Below, piece by piece: positions 1 to 6,191 of a DNA stretch of 6,503 nt. The position numbers were made by a program, and so were the translations under genes. This DNA comes from an uncultured Acidimicrobium sp. (lineage in GTDB: Bacteria > Actinomycetota > Acidimicrobiia > Acidimicrobiales > Ilumatobacteraceae), in assembly GCA_903853285.1 (NCBI GenBank), contig CAINTF010000252.1, positions 1 to 6,503 of the forward strand, read 5' to 3'. The notes beneath the pieces were generated by a model that was not told the origin of the DNA, did no database searches, and saw nothing but the letters and a program-made list of their open reading frames with translations. Position 1 is the stretch's first letter. Every line of letters begins with the position of its first letter.

Positions 1-773
1 GCTTCTGCGGCTGCAGCAATGGCGGCCGCATCACCCATGTAGTCCACCGATTTCACTTCCATCGAGTCCGTAAATTCGTAACGACGAGGCACGCCGGTGG
101 GGATATTCATATCAGTGATGTCAGCGGCTGAAATATGTTCGAGGTGCATTGCGAGTGCGCGAATCGAATTTCCATGAGCCGTCACCAACACGTTCGTGCC
201 CGCTTGCAACTGCGGACGAATGACATCATTCCAATACGGCAGCACTCGTACGAGCACATCTTTTAAGCACTCAGTCGCGGGGAGCAAATTTTTATCGAGC
301 CCCTGACGAATGAGCTCTTGGTATTTCGGTTCGTTTGCTGGATGTTCCGGACTGTTAAGTGGCGCTGGCGGGGGAGCAATATCAAAGCTCCTTCGCCAGA
401 TCAGTGTCTGCTCAGCACCATGAAGTTCAGTGGTTGCCTTTTTGTCGAGTCCTTGCAAAGCCCCGTAGTGGCGCTCATTGAGTAACCACGTTTTGGCAAC
501 CGGAAGACTGTCTTGACCCATCTCGTGCAATACCAATTGGGTGGTGTCGAGGGCTCGCTCCAACAAACTTGTGTGGACAGCACCAAAGTGCATTCCGGCC
601 TGGCGCAGAGTGATCCCAGCCGCCTTTGCTTCGGCAATGCCCTGTGGGGTGAGCGGCACGTCGTGCCAGCCAGTAAAGAGATTCAATTGATTCCAGGTGC
701 TTTGGCCGTGTCGAAGGACGATCAGCGTTCCGGGCATGTCCAAATCGTAGGCCAAACAGCCAATTTGCGCCAT
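1..773 (-). CDS. gpmA: 2,3-bisphosphoglycerate-dependent phosphoglycerate mutase, 3' end cut by window
   Basis: Interconverts 3-phosphoglycerate and 2-phosphoglycerate in cytosolic glycolysis and gluconeogenesis, using a phosphohistidine primed by 2,3-bisphosphoglycerate. Read from the complement, 257 codons are visible with no stop. Histidine phosphatase family motifs are clear: LRHGQSTWN near residues 20-28 with the phosphorylated His22, FTGWHDVPLT at 33-42, NERHYGALQG at 99-108 with the acid Glu100, IWRRSFDIAPPP at 125-136, LPYWNDVI at 178-185, and AHGNSIRAL at 199-207 with the second catalytic His200. NIPTGVPRRYEF at 223-234 is the typical end of the domain, so only a few residues should lie outside the window. 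Start: ATG at 773 has GAGAG 7 nt upstream. A second in-frame ATG at 737 (MPGTLIVLRHG) would put the catalytic histidine at 10, nearer the usual family numbering, but has no good ribosome binding site. It is divergent from dnaK, whose operator region it shares. Family identity is very secure; the start is not. Confidence 0.95.
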   Translation of the reverse strand, partial: MAQIGCLAYDLDMPGTLIVLRHGQSTWNQLNLFTGWHDVPLTPQGIAEAKAAGITLRQAGMHFGAVHTSLLERALDTTQLVLHEMGQDSLPVAKTWLLNERHYGALQGLDKKATTELHGAEQTLIWRRSFDIAPPPAPLNSPEHPANEPKYQELIRQGLDKNLLPATECLKDVLVRVLPYWNDVIRPQLQAGTNVLVTAHGNSIRALAMHLEHISAADITDMNIPTGVPRRYEFTDSMEVKSVDYMGDAAAIAAAAE

Positions 774-814
774 ATTCGGTCTCTCGGGGACACATTGACT
801 GCCCTGTGACAAAT

Positions 815-835
815 GCTGAGTGATGTACACTCAAC
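815..835. promoter_or_regulatory. HAIR-type inverted repeat, probable HspR operator
   Basis: The sequence reads GCTGAGT, a 7-nt spacer, then ACTCAAC. The TGAGT/ACTCA core is a perfect inverted repeat, and 11 of 14 half-site bases match the known actinobacterial HAIR consensus CTTGAGT-N7-ACTCAAG (right half 6 of 7, left half 5 of 7). HspR, encoded at the end of this operon, is the known ligand of such sites. The site lies 101 nt before the dnaK start and 42 nt before the farther gpmA start, and overlaps the predicted -35 and spacer of the dnaK promoter, the position expected for a repressor. Binding by this HspR is inferred. Confidence 0.85.
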
Positions 836-844
836 TTTTATGAT
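816..844 (+). promoter_or_regulatory. Probable vegetative-type promoter of the dnaK operon
   Basis: A strong -10 candidate TATGAT lies at 839-844. With a 17-nt spacer the -35 falls at 816-821 (CTGAGT), which is the left arm of the HAIR repeat and resembles TTGACA only partly. Transcription would begin near 851. A bound repressor on HAIR would cover the -35 and spacer. No convincing alternative heat-shock sigma site was seen. The element assignment is inferred from spacing and consensus only. Confidence 0.55.
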
Positions 845-877
845 CTAGAGGTTGTTAGGTTCCCAACTCACCTCTAG
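845..877. promoter_or_regulatory. Imperfect hairpin / inverted repeat in the dnaK leader region
   Basis: A perfect 8-bp inverted repeat, CTAGAGGT (845-852) and ACCTCTAG (870-877), encloses further pairing: 854-856 GTT with 865-867 AAC, then 858-859 GG with 863-864 CC around a TTC loop. That makes 13 pairs, interrupted by a small internal loop and one bulged A. It follows the TATGAT -10 directly. If transcription starts near 851, most of the left outer arm would be untranscribed, favouring a DNA operator role; if it starts upstream, the transcript would begin with a stable hairpin. It does not match HAIR or CIRCE. The structure is seen directly; its function is unknown. Confidence 0.55.
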
Positions 878-919
878 CGTTGTGATTACTAGAAATTCCC
901 CAATTACCCCACAGCAATC

Positions 920-924
920 AGGAG
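920..924 (+). promoter_or_regulatory. Ribosome binding site of dnaK
   Basis: AGGAG lies 11 nt before the ATG at 936. It fixes the dnaK start there rather than at an in-frame ATG at 852, which would add 28 residues unrelated to the Hsp70 N-terminus. Confidence 0.75.
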
Positions 925-935
925 CAACAGACATC

Positions 936-2774
936 ATGGCAAAAGCAGTCGGAATTGACCTCGGAACCACCAACTCGGTTGTCGCAGTTTTGGAAGCTGG
1001 CGAAGCCGTTGTAATCCCAAACTCAGAAGGATCACGTACAACACCTTCGGTTGTCGCATTCTCGAAAGCCGGCGAAGTGTTGGTTGGCGAAGTCGCCAAG
1101 CGTCAGGCAATTACAAACCCCGAGCGCACCTTTCGCAGCATCAAGCGCCACATGGGCGAAAACTGGAAGTCGGAAGATGTAGACGGCAAGAAATATACGC
1201 CGCAAGAAATTAGTGCTCGCACACTCATGAAGTTGAAGCGTGATGCCGAAGCATATTTGGGTGACACTGTCACACAAGCCGTGATCACCGTGCCCGCATA
1301 TTTTGATGACGCACAGCGAACCGCAACAAAAGAAGCAGGCGCAATTGCTGGCCTTGAAGTGTTGCGCATCATCAACGAACCAACAGCAGCAGCGCTTGCT
1401 TACGGACTCAACAAGGGCGAAGAAGATGAAACCGTATTGGTGTTCGACTTGGGCGGCGGCACGTTCGACGTCAGCGTTCTTGAAATTGGCGACGGTGTAT
1501 TTGAAGTGAAGAGCACGCACGGTGACACGCACCTCGGTGGTGACGACTGGGACCAACGCGTCATCGATTGGATGGTGCAGCAATTTAAGGCAGCACACGG
1601 TGTTGATTTGGCTGTTGACCGTATGGCCACACAACGTCTGAAGGAAGCTGCAGAAAAAGCAAAGATCGAGTTGTCGCAAAATCAGCAGACACAAATCAAC
1701 TTGCCGTTCATTACCGCAACTGCAGCTGGTCCATTACATATGGATGAGTCACTCACACGTGCAAAATTTCAGGAACTCACTGCAGATTTGTTGGAGCGTT
1801 GCCGCAAACCATTTGAGCAAGCAATCACTGATGCTGGTTTGTCAAAGGGTCAAATCCATCACGTCATTTTGGTTGGCGGTTCAACTCGCATGCCAGCAGT
1901 ACAAGACCTTGTTCAGAGCCTCACCGGCAAAGAGCCAAACCGCACAGTAAACCCAGACGAAGTTGTTGCCATTGGTGCAGCAGTGCAGGCTGGAGTATTG
2001 CGCGGCGACGTGAAAGACATTTTGTTGCTCGACGTGACTCCGCTTTCTCTTGGTATCGAAACCAAGGGTGGCGTAATGACCAAACTCATCGAACGCAACA
2101 CCACTATTCCTACTCGTCGCACTGAAGTGTTTACAACAGCCGACGACATGCAACCATCGGTAGAAATTCATGTGTTGCAAGGCGAGCGTGAGATGGCTAA
2201 CTACAACAAGACACTCGGCAAGTTTCAACTTGTCGACTTGCCTCCAGCACCTCGCGGTGTTCCACAAATTGAAGTGACATTTGATATCGACGCCAACGGC
2301 ATCGTGCATGTGTCGGCCAAGGATCGCGCGACAAGCAAAGAGCAGTCAATGACCATCACCGGTCAGTCATCATTGGCAAAAGATGACATAGCCAAGATGG
2401 TGAAAGATGCCGAAGAGCATGCCGAAGAAGACAAGGCCCGTCGCGAAGAAGCAGAAATTCGCAACAATGCCGACTCGCTCGTCTATCAAACCGAAAAAGT
2501 TTTGCGTGAGCAAGGCGAAAAGGTGACCGAAGAAGAGCGAACTGCTGTTGAAGGTCCAATGGCCGAGCTCAAAACATTGTTGCAAGGTTCCGACAATGCA
2601 GCCATCAAAGCAGCAACCGAAAAGTTGATGACCGCAAGTCAAGCATTCAGTCAGAAGTTGTACGAGTCTGCAGCACGCGACACAAACGCTGCAGGCACGT
2701 CAGCTAGCGGCCAGGGTGCAGCTGGCGGAAACGACGATGACATTGTTGATGCAGAAATTGTCGACGAGAAGTAA
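936..2774 (+). CDS. dnaK: Molecular chaperone DnaK (Hsp70)
   Basis: ATP-driven cytosolic Hsp70 chaperone that binds exposed hydrophobic segments; in actinobacteria DnaK also acts as co-repressor of HspR. It has 612 residues, normal for the family. The nucleotide-binding domain spans about 1-360: phosphate-1 loop IDLGTTNS at 7-14, [11 protein letters not shown] at 121-131, [12 protein letters not shown] at 146-157, phosphate-2 loop [10 protein letters not shown] at 171-180, and [10 protein letters not shown] at 311-320. The interdomain linker is [13 protein letters not shown] at 361-373. The substrate-binding beta domain (about 374-480) includes HVLQGEREM and [18 protein letters not shown]; a helical lid follows, then a Gly/Ala/Ser tail and the acidic terminus [13 protein letters not shown] typical of bacterial DnaK. 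The start is chosen from [14 protein letters not shown] and the AGGAG at 920. First gene of the operon; its stop sits in the loop of an inverted repeat leading into grpE. No key residue is missing. Confidence 0.99.
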   Translation: MAKAVGIDLGTTNSVVAVLEAGEAVVIPNSEGSRTTPSVVAFSKAGEVLVGEVAKRQAITNPERTFRSIKRHMGENWKSEDVDGKKYTPQEISARTLMKLKRDAEAYLGDTVTQAVITVPAYFDDAQRTATKEAGAIAGLEVLRIINEPTAAALAYGLNKGEEDETVLVFDLGGGTFDVSVLEIGDGVFEVKSTHGDTHLGGDDWDQRVIDWMVQQFKAAHGVDLAVDRMATQRLKEAAEKAKIELSQNQQTQINLPFITATAAGPLHMDESLTRAKFQELTADLLERCRKPFEQAITDAGLSKGQIHHVILVGGSTRMPAVQDLVQSLTGKEPNRTVNPDEVVAIGAAVQAGVLRGDVKDILLLDVTPLSLGIETKGGVMTKLIERNTTIPTRRTEVFTTADDMQPSVEIHVLQGEREMANYNKTLGKFQLVDLPPAPRGVPQIEVTFDIDANGIVHVSAKDRATSKEQSMTITGQSSLAKDDIAKMVKDAEEHAEEDKARREEAEIRNNADSLVYQTEKVLREQGEKVTEEERTAVEGPMAELKTLLQGSDNAAIKAATEKLMTASQAFSQKLYESAARDTNAAGTSASGQGAAGGNDDDIVDAEIVDEK

Positions 2775-2791
2775 TTCGAAATCGACAATTT
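2755..2791 (+). repeat. Perfect 10-bp inverted repeat across the dnaK-grpE junction
   Basis: AAATTGTCGA (2755-2764) is the exact reverse complement of TCGACAATTT (2782-2791), with a 17-nt loop that contains the dnaK stop codon (2772-2774). The right arm ends 3 nt before the grpE ATG at 2795, and no Shine-Dalgarno-like sequence is seen there. No T-tract follows, so it does not look like an intrinsic terminator. In mRNA it could fold over the grpE initiation region until a ribosome finishing dnaK opens it, giving translational coupling; an RNA processing site is the other option. The repeat is seen; the role is inferred. Confidence 0.6.
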
Positions 2792-2794
2792 GTC

Positions 2795-3316
2795 ATGACC
2801 GACAACTCAGAAAACAGTCACGAACCGGAAGATTCGTCATCAGCCGACAACGAGATGGTGCAAGATCTCGAGTCGGCTTTTGCCGATCTCAACATCATTG
2901 AAGTTGTAAAGGAACGCGACGAGTTCAAAGACATCGCGCTTCGAATTCAAGCCGACTTTGAAAATTTTCGTAAGCGCACTGCCACACAATTAGCCGATGA
3001 GGTAGATCGCGCAACCGGTCGAATTGTCGAGTCGTTGTTGCCTGTACTTGACGCGTGCGAAGCCGCAACAAGCCATGGTGTCACCGGCGTTGAACAGGTT
3101 TGGAGTTCACTGTTGGGTGCTGTGCAAAAACATGGTCTTGAAGCTCTGGACTTAGCCGGCAAACCATTTGATCCTGCAGTTGCAGAAGCAGTGATGCACG
3201 AGGAAGGCGACCCCGAAGATTCCGCCTCTGAGCCAATGGTTGTTGAAGTGCTGCGTACTGGTTACCGATGGAAAGGTCGCGTGCTCAGAGCGGCAATGGT
3301 CAAGGTCAAGGGTTAA
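2795..3316 (+). CDS. grpE: Nucleotide exchange factor GrpE
   Basis: Co-chaperone that works as a dimer to release ADP from DnaK and reset the cycle. It has 173 residues, within the range for bacterial GrpE. An acidic, disordered N-terminus (1-35) leads into the long dimerising helix with IQADFENFRKRT at 51-62, a standard GrpE motif. A helical segment with LLPVLDACEAA at 81-91 follows, then the C-terminal beta domain with FDPAVAEAVMHEEGD at 125-139 and VVEVLRTGYRWKGRVLRAAMVKV at 149-171. In most relatives the last motif reads RVLRPAMV; here Ala166 replaces the usual proline. The ATG at 2795 starts 20 nt after the dnaK stop without a recognisable ribosome binding site, and the next ATG (residue 21) is no better, so coupling to dnaK translation is likely. 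Identity is firm from both motifs and position. Confidence 0.97.
   Translation: MTDNSENSHEPEDSSSADNEMVQDLESAFADLNIIEVVKERDEFKDIALRIQADFENFRKRTATQLADEVDRATGRIVESLLPVLDACEAATSHGVTGVEQVWSSLLGAVQKHGLEALDLAGKPFDPAVAEAVMHEEGDPEDSASEPMVVEVLRTGYRWKGRVLRAAMVKVKG
3308..3312 (+). promoter_or_regulatory. Ribosome binding site of dnaJ
   Basis: AAGGG lies 6 nt before the ATG at 3319, inside the last codons of grpE. It supports that start over an in-frame ATG at 3268, which would place 17 extra residues in front of the J domain and overlap grpE. Confidence 0.6.
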
Positions 3317-3318
3317 TC

Positions 3319-4464
3319 ATGCAACGCGAGTGGTTTGAAAAGGACTACTACGCAACGCTTGGCGTATCTAAAACTGCGACTCCAAAAGAGATCACGAAGG
3401 AATATCGCAAACTTGCGCGCAAGTTTCATCCTGATGCAAACCCAAACAATGCATCAGCCGAGGAGCGATTTAAAGAAATCGCAGCTGCGTACGACGTCCT
3501 TGGTACCGACGAGACTCGCAAAGAATACGACGAAGTTCGACGAGCTGGCCCAGGGTCTTTTGGCCATGGAGGTCCGGGCGGACAATCGCCTGGATCGTTT
3601 CGTTTTGACGGCAACAACATGGGTGCAGATGGCATCGGCGATCTACTTGGTCAAATGTTTGGCGGTGGTCGCCGACGCAACAATAACGGTGTTGGCCCAC
3701 AACGTGGGGCTGAGATCGAGGCTTCAATCACGCTTGACTTCGCCGATGCCGCACATGGTCTAACAACTACATTGCATCTCACTTCAGAAGCGGAGTGTTC
3801 GTCGTGTAACGGCAGCGGTGCGCGTGCGGGTACTACTCCTAAACAATGTCCACAGTGTCGTGGGCGCGGTGTTGTTGAAGATAATCAAGGACCTTTTGCA
3901 TTTTCGTCACCATGCCCACGTTGTAATGGCCGAGCAGTAATCGTTGAAGCCCCATGTGTCGGGTGTAGAGGTTCGGGTGTCGAGATGCGGGCTCGCGAAG
4001 TAAATGTTCGCATCCCTGGCGGAGTAGATGATGCGCAACGAATTCGCCTCAAAGGACGAGGCGGTCCAGGGCGCAACGGCGGCCCAGCTGGAGACTTGAT
4101 TGTGCTCTGTCGAGTAACTCCTCACGAAGTGTTTGGTCGAGATGCACTGCATCTCACATTGCACCTTCCAATTACGTTTGCTGAAGCGGCACTTGGTGCC
4201 GACATTGACGTACCAACACTTGATGGTTCGCTCGTGAAGTTGCGAGTCAAGCCAGGTACACAATCTGGTTCACGTCACCGCATTAAGGGCAAAGGAATAA
4301 CCGCAGCAAAGTCGACCGGTGACTTGATTGTCACCGTGGATGTAAAAGTGCCAACAAACATGAACGACCAACAGCAACAAGCAGTAACGGATTTCGCTGC
4401 AGCGACAACCGAATCTGTACGAGAGTCAGTATTGCAAGCAGCATCAGCAAAGAAGAGGGGTTAA
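3319..4464 (+). CDS. dnaJ: Chaperone DnaJ (Hsp40), class I
   Basis: Delivers unfolded protein to DnaK and stimulates its ATPase through the J domain. It has 381 residues. The J domain spans about 8-75, with the essential HPD at 37-39 and KEYDEVRR at 68-75. A Gly/Phe-rich region follows (about 77-125, including DGIGDLLGQMFGGG). The zinc-binding region (160-220) has four CxxC pairs: C160/C163, C177/C180, C199/C202 and C213/C216. Three are canonical CxxCxGxG; the third reads CPRCNGRA, with Ala206 for the last glycine. The C-terminal substrate-binding domains cover about 225-345 (NVRIPGGVDDAQRIRLKGRG, VFGRDALHLTL, DVPTLDGSLVKLRVKPGTQ, GDLIVTVDVKVP). The N-terminus resembles mycobacterial DnaJ1 as recalled. 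The start lies 2 nt after the grpE stop with AAGGG in front; hspR begins 3 nt after its stop. All residues needed for DnaK stimulation are present. Confidence 0.98.
   Translation: MQREWFEKDYYATLGVSKTATPKEITKEYRKLARKFHPDANPNNASAEERFKEIAAAYDVLGTDETRKEYDEVRRAGPGSFGHGGPGGQSPGSFRFDGNNMGADGIGDLLGQMFGGGRRRNNNGVGPQRGAEIEASITLDFADAAHGLTTTLHLTSEAECSSCNGSGARAGTTPKQCPQCRGRGVVEDNQGPFAFSSPCPRCNGRAVIVEAPCVGCRGSGVEMRAREVNVRIPGGVDDAQRIRLKGRGGPGRNGGPAGDLIVLCRVTPHEVFGRDALHLTLHLPITFAEAALGADIDVPTLDGSLVKLRVKPGTQSGSRHRIKGKGITAAKSTGDLIVTVDVKVPTNMNDQQQQAVTDFAAATTESVRESVLQAASAKKRG
4455..4460 (+). promoter_or_regulatory. Ribosome binding site of hspR
   Basis: GAGGGG lies 7 nt before the hspR ATG at 4468, within the last codons of dnaJ. 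It is one of the clearer Shine-Dalgarno sequences in this operon. Confidence 0.7.
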
Positions 4465-4467
4465 CTA

Positions 4468-4860
4468 ATGGAACGCGAACTACATGCTGTGTACGTGATT
4501 TCGGTTGCTGCCGAACTTGCAGGTGTGCACCCTCAAACCTTGCGCATTTATGAGCGCCGAGGCTTACTGCAACCCGCTCGAACAACTGGTGGCAACAGGC
4601 GCTACAGCAATGCCGACATTCAACGATTGTTGCGCATTAGCGAATTGGCGGAAGCGGGAATGAATCTCGAAGGCATTCGCCAAGTGCTTGAGCTTGAAGC
4701 TCACGTTGCGCAACTGCAGGCCGAGGTGGCTCAACTCCAACGCGAATTGGCTGTCGCAGTCTCTGTTGTCGAACGAAGTGGCCGTTTTGAGTTGGTGCCA
4801 TTACGTCAGTCGGTCACAGTATTTGGCAATAGACCGAGCATCTTTCGCCGCGACGAGTGA
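4468..4860 (+). CDS. hspR: Heat-shock repressor HspR, MerR family
   Basis: MerR-type DNA-binding repressor of the dnaK operon, expected to bind the HAIR repeat at 815-835 and, from work on other actinobacteria, to need DnaK as co-repressor. It has 130 residues. The winged helix-turn-helix is at about 9-75: VISVAAELAGVHPQTLRIYE at 10-29, RRGLLQPARTTGGNRRYS at 30-47, then DIQRLLRISELAEAGMNLEGIRQVLELE. A short coiled coil follows at about 74-97 with a near-repeat of VAQLQ and EVAQLQ, as in MerR dimers. The tail (98-130) is basic, carries no cysteine or other obvious metal-binding motif, and resembles the short tails of HspR proteins. It lies 3 nt after dnaJ and completes a negative feedback loop with the first gene. 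GlnR- or other MerR-type alternatives are unlikely given sequence and position. Confidence 0.96.
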   Translation: MERELHAVYVISVAAELAGVHPQTLRIYERRGLLQPARTTGGNRRYSNADIQRLLRISELAEAGMNLEGIRQVLELEAHVAQLQAEVAQLQRELAVAVSVVERSGRFELVPLRQSVTVFGNRPSIFRRDE

Positions 4861-4885
4861 GATGTTGAGCATCAGGCACTAGACT
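4857..4885 (+). promoter_or_regulatory. Possible purA promoter
   Basis: TAGACT (4880-4885) fits the actinobacterial -10 pattern TAnnnT. A partial -35, GTGAGA (4857-4862, four of six consensus bases), lies 17 nt upstream and overlaps the hspR stop. Transcription would start near 4892, giving a leader of about 30 nt. No intrinsic terminator was seen between hspR and purA, so read-through from the heat-shock operon is also possible. Confidence 0.45.
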
Positions 4886-4911
4886 CTTCTTACGTTCCCC
4901 ACAATTCAAGT

Positions 4912-4916
4912 AGGAG
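4912..4916 (+). promoter_or_regulatory. Ribosome binding site of purA
   Basis: AGGAG lies 6 nt before the ATG at 4923, ideal spacing, and supports that start, which also matches the normal N-terminus of the family. Confidence 0.8.
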
Positions 4917-4922
4917 CGTTGC

Positions 4923-6191
4923 ATGCCTGTCGCAGTTGTCGTTGGTACCCAATGGGGTGATGAAGGCAAGGCCAAAATCATTGATCTTTTGGCAGGCTCT
5001 CATTCTCACGTAGTTCGCTATCAGGGCGGACACAACGCAGGCCACACCGTCGTTGTAGGCGACCAAAGATACGCACTGCAACTCGTGCCGAGTGGTGTGT
5101 TGTACGAACACGTCACTCCAGTTATTGGCAACGGAGTCGTTGTCGACATGCCAACGCTGTTTAACGAAATTGATGTCTTAGAAGGTCGTGGCGTGTCGTG
5201 CTCACGACTGAAAGTCTCGAGCCTTGCTCAACTTATTTTTCCTTGGCACCAAGCATTCGACGCTGTTGCAGAAAATGCTCGAGGTGATGCGAAGATTGGC
5301 ACAACGCTCAAAGGCATTGGGCCCGCATACGCCGATAAAGCACTGCGCGTGGGTATTCGCGCAGGAGATGTTCGCGATGCAGATCGTTTCGCAGCACTAG
5401 TGCGAGAGCGAGCCACTTCAGCACTTGCAATGCTCAAGTCGGTTGGCGGTGAATCGTTTGATGTTGAAGAAGTAGTTGCACGGTTTGTTGTGTTTGGCAA
5501 GCGACTTGTTCCGTACATTGCCAACACGGTTGACATGTTGCATGATGCAATCGAGGCAAATAAGAACGTGCTGCTCGAAGGTGCTCAAGCTACCTTCCTC
5601 GACATTGATCACGGCACATATCCGTTCGTGACTTCGTCTAATCCGACTGCTGGTGGTGCGTGTGCAGGCACCGGCATTGGTCCGCGTTACATCACGCGAG
5701 TTGTTGGTATTGCAAAGGCATACACAACACGAGTTGGTGCCGGTCCTTATCCAACCGAACTGCACGGCGCTCTCGGTGATGCCATCGTTGATATCGGTCA
5801 CGAATTTGGAACCGTTACGGGGCGACGTCGCCGACCAGGTTGGCTTGACTTGGTGATGCTGCGCCATGCGGTGCGTGTTAATTCGCTGACCGAGATCGCT
5901 CTCACCAAGCTGGATGTACTCGACACATTCGACACGATTCAGTTGGGTGTTGGATACACACTTGATGGCAAGAAAATTGCCGGTTATCCAGACGACATTG
6001 AGTTACTCGGTCGGGTAGAGGCCGAATACGTAGAGCTTGAAGGTTGGAAAACAAATTTGCGTGGATGCCGTACCTTTGAGTCAATGCCACTTGCAGCGCG
6101 CACATTCGTAGAAACTGTTGAACGACACGTTGGCGTGCCAGTCACCATGATCGGCGTTGGCCCAGAGCGAGATGATTGCGTGATTCGCTGA
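4923..6191 (+). CDS. purA: Adenylosuccinate synthetase
   Basis: Joins IMP and aspartate with GTP to give adenylosuccinate, the first step from IMP to AMP, in the cytosol as a homodimer. It has 422 residues, a normal length. Motifs: P-loop-like QWGDEGKAKIID at 10-21 with the general base Asp13, GGHNAGHT at 35-42 with the general acid His41, GTTLKGIGPAYADKALR at 126-142, LLEGAQATFLDIDHGTYPFVTSSNPTAGGA at 217-246, TRVGAGPYPTEL at 269-280, TGRRRRPGWLDLVMLRHAVRVN at 299-320, ALTKLDVLDTF at 326-336 for guanine recognition, and the terminal GVGPERDDCVIR. The usual signature is QWGDEGKG; here Ala17 replaces that last glycine while Lys16 is kept. AGGAG precedes the ATG. purB follows with a one-base overlap. 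There is no sign of truncation or frameshift, and the enzyme is expected to be active. Confidence 0.98.
   Translation: MPVAVVVGTQWGDEGKAKIIDLLAGSHSHVVRYQGGHNAGHTVVVGDQRYALQLVPSGVLYEHVTPVIGNGVVVDMPTLFNEIDVLEGRGVSCSRLKVSSLAQLIFPWHQAFDAVAENARGDAKIGTTLKGIGPAYADKALRVGIRAGDVRDADRFAALVRERATSALAMLKSVGGESFDVEEVVARFVVFGKRLVPYIANTVDMLHDAIEANKNVLLEGAQATFLDIDHGTYPFVTSSNPTAGGACAGTGIGPRYITRVVGIAKAYTTRVGAGPYPTELHGALGDAIVDIGHEFGTVTGRRRRPGWLDLVMLRHAVRVNSLTEIALTKLDVLDTFDTIQLGVGYTLDGKKIAGYPDDIELLGRVEAEYVELEGWKTNLRGCRTFESMPLAARTFVETVERHVGVPVTMIGVGPERDDCVIR

Noticed and set aside
513..809. 98-codon plus-strand open frame opposite gpmA
   Set aside because: It lies antisense to conserved gpmA motifs and its translation resembles no family.
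852..935. Upstream extension of dnaK to an in-frame ATG at 852
   Set aside because: The added 28 residues do not resemble an Hsp70 N-terminus, the region holds the promoter and hairpin, and AGGAG precedes the ATG at 936.
774..935. CIRCE element or HrcA control of dnaK
   Set aside because: No TTAGCACTC-N9-GAGTGCTAA-like repeat is present; the repeat that is present fits HAIR/HspR.
1032..1694. 220-codon open frame on the minus strand opposite dnaK
   Set aside because: It is antisense to a highly conserved coding region, is cysteine/histidine-rich without any recognisable domain, and has no sign of its own start signals. Long antisense frames opposite Hsp70 genes are a common by-product of codon bias.
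3268..3318. Upstream extension of dnaJ to an ATG at 3268
   Set aside because: It overlaps the end of grpE and adds 17 residues before the typical MQREWFEKDYY start, which has its own AAGGG.
4861..4873. Short inverted repeat GATG/CATC after hspR as a terminator
   Set aside because: Only four base pairs and no T-tract; too weak for termination.
5418..5867. 149-codon minus-strand open frame inside purA
   Set aside because: It is a shadow of the purA frame, with no domain and no start signals.
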